Origin: Bacteroides sp. AN502(2024)
GTDB lineage: Bacteria > Bacteroidota > Bacteroidia > Bacteroidales > Bacteroidaceae
NCBI RefSeq assembly: GCF_041227145.1
Contig: NZ_JBGFSP010000003.1
Location: 1,488,001-1,552,000, forward strand
Direction of reading: 5' to 3'
Length of the DNA: 64,000 bases
Shown here: piece after piece, positions 47,158 to 55,626 of the stretch
Layout: each line of letters begins with the position of its first letter
Position numbering within the stretch: the first letter of the stretch is position 1
Program-made: the position numbers and the translations under genes
The notes under the pieces: model-generated
Databases searched by the model: none
Seen by the model: the letters and a program-made list of their open reading frames with translations, nothing else
What the model was told of the DNA's origin: nothing

Positions 47158-48926
47158 TCCGCAATATATTTCTTCTTTTCTATTTTTTGTTTCAACAGTT
47201 TCGACTCACTACCCATTTCCTGTGCTTTCTCCCAGTACTTCAACGCACCTTCCACATCTCCAGTCATAAAATAAATATCCCCGCAATGCTCCACAACCAC
47301 ATCACTTTTCTCACCATCGTTTTTCATCGCATTATCAATATAGATACGGGCTTCAGCATAGTTTCCCTTTTCAAAAAGAATCCATGCATAAGTATCAAGA
47401 TAGGTCGAATTATTAGGTTCGGCTTTCACCGTTTTATAACTCATCTCTTCCGCTTTGTCCAAGTCACGACGTTCCACAGACAAATAATAAGCATAGTTAT
47501 TCAATACTCCAACATTGGAAGGATTGTATACCAAAGCTGAATCATAAGCAGCATAGGCCTCTGCCATCTGCTTCTTGGTATGATAAATATCCCCCATAAT
47601 GGAATAGAAATCTGAAATGACTTCTTTTTTGGTATCAGCGGTTATATGTTCCAATGCTCTATTGCAGACACTCAATACACTATCTATTTGTTCTGCCTGA
47701 TGATAAGCAATGGCCAAATAATAATAAAGTTCCAATGCATCGGGCGTGGCTTCAATACCCGGTTCGCAAACTTTGATAATTTGCTTGTAGTCTTCCTGCT
47801 TCACCGCCGCACTAACCAGCATCAGACGAGCCGCCTTATTGGCAGGATCCAAATCTACCACCTGCTCCAAAACTGGGACAGCTTCCTTTTCCATATTCTT
47901 CGACAACAGGTATTGAGAATAAAGCATCGGTATCTGCGGGTCATCTACATCCTGCTTCATCATCCGGTCAAACAGAGCAATTACTTGAGTGCTATCTTTA
48001 GCGGCCGACTGTTCATTTTCCACAATCACCTGTCTCATGACATTGATTTTAATATCCGGAGTCACCTTTTTATTCAGCAATAAGGTATCCAGTTGCTGTT
48101 GATACAACTCTTTCTGCCCGGTCTGTTCATAATAAGAAGCCATAGAGAAGAGAGCCATCGGATTGTCAGGCTCTACAGCCAGCACCTTCTGGTATGCATC
48201 ATAAGCTTCCTGCTTTTTCCCGTTTTGAAGGTATACATCCCCTAGTATCACCTGATAACGCATATCCATCGGATATTCCTGTACCAGACTTTCTATTTCC
48301 TGAAATGCCTTCTTATCATCTTTCATCTGAAGATAGATACGGAATTTCTCCATAGACAACTGTTCATTCTTACCCAATCGTTTCTCTAAACGGTTCAATG
48401 TCGAAATAACATCATTATATTTCTCCTGACGACCGTAAATATCAAGAAGAGTGAGCAAAGGGTCCTGCTTTGACGGGAAACGGGCTACCATCTTCTCAAG
48501 CAAAGCCGCAGCCTTATCCAATTCATTTTGTTGCTGATACAGACTAACCAATCCCTGACTATACCAATAGTTATCAGGCTCAAAAGCTACAGCCTGTTCC
48601 AGAGCAACCTGACCTTGCGGTACTTGGCGAAGGAACATATAATATTGGGATATTTCATAAAGCGCAGAAGAGGCAGAAGGATTGATATCCAAACAATGCT
48701 GTAACAAGCAAAATGCCGCATCATACTCTTTCTTTTCTTTCATCCGCATGGCTTCCAAAAAGAAGTAGTCATACTTACGCTGTTTCTCAGCAGGAATCAA
48801 AAACTCCTTCACCACAGAAGCTCCACTTGCTTTCGCTACAGTTTTTTCTGTACGCACAGAACGGATGCCTCCACACGAAGTGAGCATCAATATCGTCACC
48901 AACAACCATCCTATTTTTATTCTCAT
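47154..48926 (-). CDS. TPR-repeat lipoprotein
   Basis: From the ATG at 48926 the protein starts MRIKIGWLLVTILMLTSCGG, a canonical lipoprotein signal; an ATG at 48947 would add seven residues and is the alternative. The remaining 570 residues are a continuous array of tetratricopeptide repeats (examples: AYDAYQKVLAVEPDNPMALF and NNYAYYLSVERRDLDKAEEM). It is predicted to be a periplasmic or outer-membrane-attached protein scaffold. It is coupled to DUF4292 and the EnvC-like activator, so an envelope or division role is likely, but no partner can be read from sequence. dut lies immediately upstream (gap 3-24 nt). Confidence 0.85.
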   Translation of the reverse strand: MRIKIGWLLVTILMLTSCGGIRSVRTEKTVAKASGASVVKEFLIPAEKQRKYDYFFLEAMRMKEKKEYDAAFCLLQHCLDINPSASSALYEISQYYMFLRQVPQGQVALEQAVAFEPDNYWYSQGLVSLYQQQNELDKAAALLEKMVARFPSKQDPLLTLLDIYGRQEKYNDVISTLNRLEKRLGKNEQLSMEKFRIYLQMKDDKKAFQEIESLVQEYPMDMRYQVILGDVYLQNGKKQEAYDAYQKVLAVEPDNPMALFSMASYYEQTGQKELYQQQLDTLLLNKKVTPDIKINVMRQVIVENEQSAAKDSTQVIALFDRMMKQDVDDPQIPMLYSQYLLSKNMEKEAVPVLEQVVDLDPANKAARLMLVSAAVKQEDYKQIIKVCEPGIEATPDALELYYYLAIAYHQAEQIDSVLSVCNRALEHITADTKKEVISDFYSIMGDIYHTKKQMAEAYAAYDSALVYNPSNVGVLNNYAYYLSVERRDLDKAEEMSYKTVKAEPNNSTYLDTYAWILFEKGNYAEARIYIDNAMKNDGEKSDVVVEHCGDIYFMTGDVEGALKYWEKAQEMGSESKLLKQKIEKKKYIAE

Positions 48927-48950
48927 TCTATTTTCCCAATTAAACATTCA

Positions 48951-49382
48951 TCATACTCCGGTATGTCCGAAACCACCAGCTCCCCGTTCTGTTTCATCCA
49001 GCACTTCCACTTCCTGCCATGCAGGCTGTTCGTGCTTCGCTATTACCATCTGCGCAATACGTTCACCATCTTCAATCACAAATGCTTCAGATGAGAGATT
49101 GACTAAAATGATACAAATCTCTCCACGATAGTCCGCATCAACCGTACCCGGAGAATTGAGCACTGTAATACCTTTCTTTATCGCCAATCCGCTACGTGGA
49201 CGAATTTGAGCTTCAAAACCCTTCGGCAAGGCGATATATAATCCTGTCGGTACCAGACAACGTTGCAACGGTTCCAGTGTGATAGGTTCAGAAAGATTAG
49301 CACGGATATCCATTCCTGCGGATAATTCAGTGGCATAGGCCGGAAGCGGATGCTTCGATTTATTGACAACTTGAATATTCAT
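48951..49382 (-). CDS. dut: Deoxyuridine 5'-triphosphate nucleotidohydrolase (dUTPase)
   Basis: This 143-residue homotrimeric-type dUTPase hydrolyses dUTP to dUMP and pyrophosphate, keeping uracil out of DNA and feeding dTMP synthesis. All five conserved motifs are visible: [35 protein letters not shown] and the C-terminal [11 protein letters not shown] arm. The start at 49382 (MNIQVVNKS) gives the family length. A 40-residue upstream extension to 49502 has no family counterpart and is rejected. It is divergent from dgt, another nucleotide-pool enzyme, and heads the TPR/DUF4292/EnvC-like operon. Confidence 0.96.
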   Translation of the reverse strand: MNIQVVNKSKHPLPAYATELSAGMDIRANLSEPITLEPLQRCLVPTGLYIALPKGFEAQIRPRSGLAIKKGITVLNSPGTVDADYRGEICIILVNLSSEAFVIEDGERIAQMVIAKHEQPAWQEVEVLDETERGAGGFGHTGV

Positions 49383-49507
49383 AAATGCATATTTACTATT
49401 TAAAGGGCGAAAATACACATTTTGAACTGAAAAATAGTTAAGTTTGCAGTTAAATAATGTACCTGCAGCCAATTTGCGAATGGTAAATACTAAAAAATAC
49501 AATTAAA

Positions 49508-50854
49508 ATGATGAATTGGAACCAATTAATATCAGCTAAACGTTTCGGAATGGAAGAATTCCATGAGGAACGACAAGAAAACCGCTCCGAATTCCAACGG
49601 GACTATGACCGTCTTATATTCTCGGCTCCTTTCCGCAGATTACAGAACAAAACGCAAGTATTCCCCCTACCAGGCAGCGTTTTTGTACACAATCGCCTTA
49701 CGCACAGTCTAGAAGTCGCTAGCGTTGGCCGCTCACTCGGGGACGATGTTGCCAAAGCGATTCTGAAACGCCAACCGGAGCTTCAGGATTCTTTCCTCCC
49801 GGAGATCGGTTCCATCGTTTCGGCTGCTTGCTTGGCACACGATTTAGGCAATCCGCCTTTCGGTCACTCAGGCGAAAAAGCTATTTCCACATTCTTCTCT
49901 GAAGGGAAAGGAGTTCGTCTGAAAGAGAAACAACCTGACGGAGAACAACTTTCTCCGATGGAATGGGAAGATTTGACGCATTTTGAAGGAAATGCAAATG
50001 CCTTCCGGATACTAACGCATCAGTTCGAGGGACGTCGCAAAGGCGGATTCGTACTAACATACACCACCTTGGCTTCTATCGTAAAATACCCCTTTTCATC
50101 GAGCCTTGCAGGAACTAAATCCAAGTTTGGTTTTTTCGTTAGTGAAGAAGAAGGTTTCCACAAAATTGCAACAGAATTAGGACTGACATTACTCAACGAA
50201 TATCCCCTGAAGTATGCACGCCATCCACTAGTTTATTTGGTTGAAGCAGCAGACGACATTTGTTATCAGATGATGGATATCGAGGATGCCTATAAGCTGA
50301 AGATTCTCACCACAGAAGAAACGAAAGAGCTATTAATGGCCTATTTCAGTGAAGAACGGCAGGAACATCTTCGGAAAACATTCCTGATCGTCAACGATGT
50401 CAACGAGCAAATCGCTTACCTGCGTTCTTCTGCTATCGGTTTACTGATCCGGGAGTGCACCCGTGTCTTTTTAAACCATGAGCAAGAGATACTGTCCGGC
50501 ACATTCGAGGGATCACTTATCAAGCGCATAGCCGAACGTCCGGCAGCTGCCTATAAACACAGCGTTGAAGTATCTATCAATAAAATCTACCGTTCACGGG
50601 ACGTACTGGATATTGAGCTGGCGGGGTTCCGCATCATCAGCACCTTACTAGAATTAATGATAGACGCCATAACTTCCCCCGAAAAGGCTTATTCCAAAAT
50701 CCTGATCGACCGGGTTTCCAGCCAATATCATATAAAATCGCCCGTACTCTATGAAAGAATACAGGCGGTACTTGATTATATATCGGGAATGACCGATGTT
50801 TTTGCTCTTGATCTTTATCGCAAAATTAACGGGAACAGTCTGCCTGCGGTGTAA
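49508..50854 (+). CDS. dgt: Deoxyguanosinetriphosphate triphosphohydrolase-like protein
   Basis: This 448-residue HD-superfamily enzyme hydrolyses dGTP (or other dNTPs) to the nucleoside and triphosphate. Conserved segments are RRLQNKTQVFPL, RLTHSLEVASVGRS (first His), ACLAHDLGNPPFGHSGE (HD pair) and the later YLVEAADDICYQMMDIED (final Asp). Length fits the dgt family. It starts 126 nt from the dut start in the opposite direction. Its 3' end overlaps the convergent glsB-like gene by 29 nt. Confidence 0.94.
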   Translation: MMNWNQLISAKRFGMEEFHEERQENRSEFQRDYDRLIFSAPFRRLQNKTQVFPLPGSVFVHNRLTHSLEVASVGRSLGDDVAKAILKRQPELQDSFLPEIGSIVSAACLAHDLGNPPFGHSGEKAISTFFSEGKGVRLKEKQPDGEQLSPMEWEDLTHFEGNANAFRILTHQFEGRRKGGFVLTYTTLASIVKYPFSSSLAGTKSKFGFFVSEEEGFHKIATELGLTLLNEYPLKYARHPLVYLVEAADDICYQMMDIEDAYKLKILTTEETKELLMAYFSEERQEHLRKTFLIVNDVNEQIAYLRSSAIGLLIRECTRVFLNHEQEILSGTFEGSLIKRIAERPAAAYKHSVEVSINKIYRSRDVLDIELAGFRIISTLLELMIDAITSPEKAYSKILIDRVSSQYHIKSPVLYERIQAVLDYISGMTDVFALDLYRKINGNSLPAV

Positions 50855-51842
50855 CCACTTTAGGAGTAAACACTTCTCCACCTCCGCAAGAAGACAACCT
50901 CAGCGCATCCGGATGACCTTCAATAAACGTTTGGATGTGTCGAATCCGTTTATCTTCGAGAATCTCGTCTACAGCAATCAGAATACCAGTCTCTTCCACA
51001 TCGCCGAACTCGTAATTGATTGCTGTTCCGAACATACGCATAGTAGGACTTAGACTCATATATGCGTTTACCAGTGGAGGAATATTATATCCCAGTTTAC
51101 GGATTTCACCGTTCAATATTTTATAGTCCTCCTTAAAGGAATGCTTGCAAAACAGCGCATTCAACTCTTCTTCGGAAGTTTCAATTTTCAAAGGCTCGAT
51201 CGGAGTAACAAGCTTCTCTTTGTCATAAAAATGCTTCTTGAGGAAATGAAGAATCATATCACGGCCACGACGATGATAGCTTGGATACATGGTCACTTTA
51301 CCAAAAAAATATTTTACATTTGGCATAACCACAGTCAACGCCCCCAATCCATCCCACAAGTTATCCAACGCAAACAAGCCTTTACTTCCGGCACGGGTAG
51401 ACTGATATTCAAGCGTAACAAACGAACGTCCTAGCTCAATAGTCTGCGGCAGGTATTCTTTAATAAAAGTATCAGAGAAATGAAACATATGGGAAGTAGC
51501 CAGAATCGGGGCACCCTTTTCATCAAAACGCACGTCCGTACCCAACAAATACCGGTAACCACCCAGAATTTCTTCCGCTTCCGGATTCCATACAATCAAC
51601 TGCTTGTAGGGGTGTTCCATCGTATCATATTCATCGATATCCATTGACAGACCCGTACCTCCACCAGCAGCACGGAAAGCTATCTCACGCAAACGACCAA
51701 TCTCTCTCATCACATTAGGGGCATTCCGATGAGTAATAATATAAATCTGATTATTACTCTTATTCGTCATTCGTAAGCGCCTGTCTTCCGTCAATTCTGC
51801 TTTTAGCAGTTCTTTGCTTACCGGTTTAATAATCTCTTCCAT
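50826..51842 (-). CDS. glsB: GNAT-family N-acyltransferase, probable glycine N-acyltransferase
   Basis: This 338-residue protein is of the OlsB/hemolysin-like acyltransferase family (Acetyltransf_5). REIAFRAAGGGTG, ILGGYRYLLG, ELGRSFVTLEYQ and LDNLWDGLGAL form the acyl-ACP binding core. In Bacteroides the pair GlsB and GlsA makes glycine lipids: GlsB N-acylates glycine with a 3-hydroxy fatty acid and GlsA adds the second acyl chain. The neighbour at 51869-52687 is a PlsC-type acyltransferase, which fits this pair. The gene order glsA-glsB with a 26-nt gap implies an operon. The symbol rests on family and context. Confidence 0.82.
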   Translation of the reverse strand: MEEIIKPVSKELLKAELTEDRRLRMTNKSNNQIYIITHRNAPNVMREIGRLREIAFRAAGGGTGLSMDIDEYDTMEHPYKQLIVWNPEAEEILGGYRYLLGTDVRFDEKGAPILATSHMFHFSDTFIKEYLPQTIELGRSFVTLEYQSTRAGSKGLFALDNLWDGLGALTVVMPNVKYFFGKVTMYPSYHRRGRDMILHFLKKHFYDKEKLVTPIEPLKIETSEEELNALFCKHSFKEDYKILNGEIRKLGYNIPPLVNAYMSLSPTMRMFGTAINYEFGDVEETGILIAVDEILEDKRIRHIQTFIEGHPDALRLSSCGGGEVFTPKVVTPQADCSR

Positions 51843-51868
51843 ATTCCTTGTTATAGTTGTTCTATCAG

Positions 51869-52687
51869 TTACAATTTATAAACAATATCCTTTACGTATT
51901 CAGCCCACTGCACAGGAGTTTTCGATTTATCAAAAGTCTGCCAGGGTATGGGCTTTCCAAAAGTGACAGTAAAAGTTTTGTGGCGATTCCTAAACATTTC
52001 ATCTGCAAGATATAACATAGCAACATTAAACTTAATACCCAGCGCCTTGCAAACGTTCGCCAGATTGTAAAAGAAATCAGAATTCCTGCCTCCAAAATGC
52101 ACAGGTATTACATCACGTTTTGCTTGTATGCTCTTTACTACAAATGCCTTTTTCCATTCCAAGTCACGAATAACCCCGTTTCGACGGCGCGAGCACAATC
52201 CGGCAGGAAACATAATCAGCTGATCATCGGACTGGAATCCGGCTTCCACGATCTTCGGGAAGTCCTTTGTTTGCTTGCCGGTTTTATTAATAGGTATGCA
52301 AAGGGGAGCTAACCCGTGTAAATTCATCAACAAATCATTCACCAAATATTTTACTTTCCCATCATAGTGTTTTCCTAACACATAACCAAGCGCAACACCA
52401 TCCTGTCCGCCCAGCGGATGATTGGAAACAAAAGTATACAGACCATCCTTAGGCAAATTCTCAATGCCTTTCACATCCACTTTCACATCCAGAAAATCCA
52501 TACATGCTTCCAGAAAGTCCACTCCCAGTTTACCTTTCGACTCATCCAAAAATACATTAATCTCATCTTGATGAATAATTTTCTTCAAGTAAGAAATCAC
52601 AAACTTAGGGACATACTTATAATGCTTCGGAGCCTTTGTCCGGAGTATTTTATCGACATCGATCAAAAATAAAGAGTCATCAGTCAT
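51869..52687 (-). CDS. glsA: PlsC-family O-acyltransferase, probable glycine-lipid synthase GlsA
   Basis: This 272-residue protein starts at the ATG at 52687 (MTDDSLFLIDVDK); a longer frame to 52795 adds 36 residues of no family character. Acyltransferase motifs are SNHPLGGQDG (catalytic His-Asp) and FPAGLCSRR, with VIPVHFGGRN as the fourth block. It should O-acylate the 3-hydroxyl of the N-acyl glycine made by the next gene, giving mature glycine lipids of the membrane. Upstream lies a palindromic region shared with the divergent sigma-factor gene. Confidence 0.8.
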   Translation of the reverse strand: MTDDSLFLIDVDKILRTKAPKHYKYVPKFVISYLKKIIHQDEINVFLDESKGKLGVDFLEACMDFLDVKVDVKGIENLPKDGLYTFVSNHPLGGQDGVALGYVLGKHYDGKVKYLVNDLLMNLHGLAPLCIPINKTGKQTKDFPKIVEAGFQSDDQLIMFPAGLCSRRRNGVIRDLEWKKAFVVKSIQAKRDVIPVHFGGRNSDFFYNLANVCKALGIKFNVAMLYLADEMFRNRHKTFTVTFGKPIPWQTFDKSKTPVQWAEYVKDIVYKL

Positions 52688-52815
52688 TCTTTTCAAATAA
52701 AAATGATGGCACAAAATTAACGGTTCTTTTTTATTAATCGCAATAAATTGGTAGAAAATGCAGGATTTAAGTTCAGAACATAAAAAAAATACCACCCAAA
52801 AACTATCAGAAATGA

Positions 52816-52845
52816 CCTAAAAACTATCTGAGGATAGTTTTTAGG
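52816..52845. promoter_or_regulatory. Palindrome in divergent glsA/sigma-factor promoter region
   Basis: CCTAAAAACTATC (52816-52828) and GATAGTTTTTAGG (52833-52845) are perfect 13-bp arms around a 4-nt loop. A further direct copy of AAAAACTATC lies just upstream (about 52798-52807). The region lies between divergent genes, where no terminator is needed, and about 45 nt upstream of a -7-like box TAAACTTG (52890-52897). It is best read as a candidate operator. Confidence 0.5.
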
Positions 52846-52944
52846 TAAAAAAAGTCAGATTTCCCCCTATCGGGCATCAGAAAATCATGTAAACTTGCAA
52901 CATCAAAAGAACAAACGAATATTCACTTTAAAAAGCAACACATT

Positions 52945-53448
52945 ATGAATAGTTTAAGCTTCAGAAAAGACTTAATAGGAGTACAAGATGAATTACTACG
53001 CTTCGCTTATAAACTAACAACTGACCCTGAAGAAGCAAATGATTTGCTACAGGAAACATCACTAAAAGCTTTAGATAATGAAGATAAATATACCCCTGAT
53101 ACAAATTTCAAAGGATGGATGTATACCATCATGCGTAATATATTCATAAATAACTATCGCAAGGTAGTCCGTGACCAGACATTCATCGACCAAACTGATA
53201 ATCTTTATCATCTGAATTTGCCACAGGATAGAAGTTCTGAAAACACAGAAAGGGCATACGACCTGCAAGAGATGCACCGTGTAGTCAACAAACTCCCCAA
53301 AGAATACAGAGTTCCGTTCGCAATGCACGTTTCAGGATTCAAATACCGTGAAATTGCGGAAAAACTAAACCTCCCGTTAGGCACAGTGAAAAGTCGTATC
53401 TTCTTCACGCGCCAAAAATTACAGGAAGAATTGAAAGAATTCCGCTAA
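52945..53448 (+). CDS. RNA polymerase sigma factor, ECF type
   Basis: This 167-residue sigma-70 family factor contains only regions 2 and 4. Region 2 (about 10-80) includes LTTDPEEANDLLQETSLKAL and FKGWMYTIMRNIFINNYRK. Region 4 (about 110-165) includes LPKEYRVPFAMHVSGFKYREIAEKL and LPLGTVKSRIFFTRQKL. No anti-sigma gene follows, which is common for constitutive or transcriptionally controlled ECF factors of Bacteroides. A putative operator (52816-52845) and -7-like box precede it. Targets cannot be inferred. Confidence 0.9.
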   Translation: MNSLSFRKDLIGVQDELLRFAYKLTTDPEEANDLLQETSLKALDNEDKYTPDTNFKGWMYTIMRNIFINNYRKVVRDQTFIDQTDNLYHLNLPQDRSSENTERAYDLQEMHRVVNKLPKEYRVPFAMHVSGFKYREIAEKLNLPLGTVKSRIFFTRQKLQEELKEFR

Positions 53449-53523
53449 ACCTTAACAATATAAGACTTAACGATTTTGAGTCATATATTTCCTTAATGTA
53501 GATTTTTAGTTTTGATAATGATT

Positions 53524-53558
53524 AAAAGGCAGAAATACTCCGGTATATTCTGTCTTTT
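53524..53558 (+). terminator. Terminator after sigma-factor gene
   Basis: AAAAGGCAGAA pairs with TTCTGTCTTTT (one G-T pair) around a 13-nt loop, followed by an AT-rich stretch, 75 nt after the stop codon. Confidence 0.7.
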
Positions 53559-53778
53559 ACTTTATAACTAAGATTAGTTGCACGACATCGGGGAGTCGTA
53601 CAAGTTCCCATTGCATCAAAAGAAATCTCCGCCACCACATTATTTAAGGTTTCCTATACAGACATTATTTTCGTTTTACCGTCACGATCTCCCCTCCAGT
53701 AAAGCATTTCCAAAGCCACTTCATTTTCAAGCAAATAAGCATTTAACATCCTGTTGAAAACTTTCCCAAAAGTTTTTA
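53559..53778. other. Intergenic region upstream of dcw cluster
   Basis: No gene of convincing size is seen. A 31-codon minus-strand frame (53654-53749) is mentioned under findings. The right edge leads into the mraZ operator. Confidence 0.5.
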
Positions 53779-53808
53779 GTGGAAAGTTGTGGGGAATTGT
53801 GGGGAATT
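53779..53808 (+). promoter_or_regulatory. MraZ operator: three direct repeats upstream of mraZ
   Basis: GTGGAAAGTT, GTGGGGAATT and GTGGGGAATT follow one another with a 10-bp period. MraZ is known to bind tandem TGGGN repeats in its own promoter with one-turn spacing. A -7-like box TACTTTTA (53813-53820) lies just downstream, so the repeats cover the -33 region and fit autorepression of the whole cluster. Confidence 0.8.
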
Positions 53809-53842
53809 TCATACTTTTACAGTCGCTTATTATAATAAGGAA

Positions 53843-54313
53843 ATGATACGTTTTTTAGGAAATATAGAAGCCAGGGCAGACGCCAAAGGAAGGGTGTTCA
53901 TACCCGCCACCTTCAGGAAGCAATTGCAAGCTGCCTCCGAAGAGAGGCTTATTATGCGTAAAGACGTATTCCAAGACTGTTTGACCCTATACCCAGAAAG
54001 CGTGTGGAATGAGGAGTTGAACGAGCTTCGCAGCAGACTGAACAAATGGAACAGTAAACACCAACTCATTTTCAGGCAGTTTGTGAGCGATGTTGAAGTG
54101 GTAACACCTGACAACAACGGACGTATATTAATCCCGAAACGATATTTACAGATTTGTAGTATTCTAGGGGATATACGCTTTATCGGTATCGACAACAAGA
54201 TAGAGATCTGGGCGAAAGAGCGGGCAGAACAGCCTTTCATGTCACCCGAAAAGTTCGGTGCGGCATTAGAAGAAATTATGAACGACGATAATAGACAAGA
54301 TGGGGAAAGATGA
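53843..54313 (+). CDS. mraZ: Transcriptional regulator MraZ
   Basis: This 156-residue protein from the ATG at 53843 (MIRFLGNIEARADAKGRVFIP) has two SpoVT/AbrB-like halves, with DAKGRVFIPA and DNNGRILIPK at the start of each. It represses the dcw operon by binding repeats in its own promoter (53779-53808). A GTG at 53789 would lie inside the operator and adds no family sequence. It overlaps rsmH by 14 nt. Confidence 0.93.
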   Translation: MIRFLGNIEARADAKGRVFIPATFRKQLQAASEERLIMRKDVFQDCLTLYPESVWNEELNELRSRLNKWNSKHQLIFRQFVSDVEVVTPDNNGRILIPKRYLQICSILGDIRFIGIDNKIEIWAKERAEQPFMSPEKFGAALEEIMNDDNRQDGER

Positions 54314-55214
54314 ATTGACATATCACACACCGGTATTGTTGAAAGAAAGCATTGACGGGATGAACATTCGTCCGGATGGAACGTATGTAGACGTTACATT
54401 CGGAGGAGCAGGACATTCGCGCGAAATCCTTTCACGGCTCGGAGAAGGCGGACATCTGCTGGGATTCGACCAGGACGAGGACGCAGAACGGAACATTGTC
54501 AACGACACTCACTTCACCTTTGTACGCAGCAACTTCCGTTACCTGCACAATTTCCTGCGCTATCACGGTATCGAACAAGTAGATGCGATTCTGGCCGATC
54601 TCGGCGTATCTTCCCATCATTTCGATGATAGTGAACGCGGCTTTTCCTTCCGTTTTGAAGGAGCACTGGATATGCGTATGAACAAGCGTGCCGGAATGAC
54701 AGCAGCAGATATCGTAAACACTTATGAGGAGGAACGTCTTGCAAACATTCTCTATCTGTACGGGGAACTAAAGAACAGCCGCAAACTGGCTTCCGCTATC
54801 GCTAAAGCCAGAAGCGGACAGTACATCCGAACCATTGGCGAGTTTCTGGAAATCATCAAACCGCTTTTCGGTCGTGAACGTGAAAAAAAAGAGCTGGCAA
54901 AAGTATTTCAGGCACTGCGGATCGAAGTAAACCAAGAAATGGAAGCACTGAAGGAGATGTTGCAGACTGCCACGGAAGCATTAAAGCCGGGCGGTAGATT
55001 GGTGGTAATCACTTATCATTCATTGGAAGACCGCATGGTGAAAAACATCATGAAAACAGGTAATGTAGAAGGGAAAACAGAAACCGACTTCTTCGGGAAT
55101 TTACAAACGCCTTTCCGCCTTATCAATAATAAGGTGATCGTTCCCGATGAAGCGGAAATAGAACGAAACCCACGGTCGAGAAGTGCCAAATTACGAATTG
55201 CAGAAAAGAAATAG
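54300..55214 (+). CDS. rsmH: 16S rRNA (cytosine(1402)-N4)-methyltransferase
   Basis: This 304-residue SAM-dependent methyltransferase modifies C1402 of 16S rRNA. Conserved segments are YHTPVLLKESIDGM, DVTFGGAGHSREIL (SAM-binding), ILADLGVSSHHFDD and VVITYHSLEDRMVKN, followed by NPRSRSAKLRIAEK at the C-terminus. Length is typical. It is second in the dcw operon; the start overlaps the end of mraZ and ftsL-like follows after 6 nt. Confidence 0.96.
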   Translation: MGKDELTYHTPVLLKESIDGMNIRPDGTYVDVTFGGAGHSREILSRLGEGGHLLGFDQDEDAERNIVNDTHFTFVRSNFRYLHNFLRYHGIEQVDAILADLGVSSHHFDDSERGFSFRFEGALDMRMNKRAGMTAADIVNTYEEERLANILYLYGELKNSRKLASAIAKARSGQYIRTIGEFLEIIKPLFGREREKKELAKVFQALRIEVNQEMEALKEMLQTATEALKPGGRLVVITYHSLEDRMVKNIMKTGNVEGKTETDFFGNLQTPFRLINNKVIVPDEAEIERNPRSRSAKLRIAEKK

Positions 55215-55220
55215 GGAAAT

Positions 55221-55574
55221 ATGGAAGAAGTAGTAGTAAATAAGAAAACAGAAGAGGGTAAGAAGAAACGCACCTCACTGAAAAGCATTTTGGGTGGAGA
55301 CATTCTGGCTACCGATTTTTTCCGCCGCCAAACGAAGTTGCTGGTACTTATTATGGTACTCATCATCTTCTACATTCACAATCGTTATGCCAGTCAACAG
55401 CAACAGATCGAGATAGACCGGTTGAAAAAAGAATTGATAGACATTAAATACAACGCACTCACGCGCAGCTCGGAACTGATGGAGAAGAGCCGCCAGTCAC
55501 GCATTGAAGATTATATATCGAGTAAGGAAAGCGATTTGCAAACCTCTACCCAACCTCCTTACCTTATTAAATAG
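55221..55574 (+). CDS. FtsL-like cell division protein
   Basis: This 117-residue protein has a basic cytoplasmic N-terminus (about 1-45) and one membrane segment (about 46-62, LLVLIMVLIIFYIH). A short coiled coil in the periplasm (about 65-100, QQQQIEIDRLKKEL) follows. The size, topology and position between rsmH and ftsI are those of FtsL, although primary similarity across bacteria is low. It would act in the divisome with the FtsW-FtsI synthase. Confidence 0.82.
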   Translation: MEEVVVNKKTEEGKKKRTSLKSILGGDILATDFFRRQTKLLVLIMVLIIFYIHNRYASQQQQIEIDRLKKELIDIKYNALTRSSELMEKSRQSRIEDYISSKESDLQTSTQPPYLIK

Positions 55575-55626
55575 GTGAGAGCAGATAATTGATAAATGAT
55601 AGTTAAGTGTTTAAAAGACAAGTACT

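Noticed and set aside
49383..49502. 40-residue N-terminal extension of dut
   Set aside because: The dUTPase family begins at the MNIQVVNKS start at 49382 and the extension has no recognisable sequence.
52688..52795. 36-residue N-terminal extension of glsA
   Set aside because: ATG 52687 gives the usual length, and the extension is not acyltransferase-like.
52816..52845. Rho-independent terminator
   Set aside because: The stem is followed by GTAAAAAAAG on the plus strand, with no T run, and it lies between divergent genes; an operator is more likely.
53789..54313. mraZ start at GTG 53789
   Set aside because: This start lies inside the operator repeats and adds no family-like residues; ATG 53843 fits MraZ.
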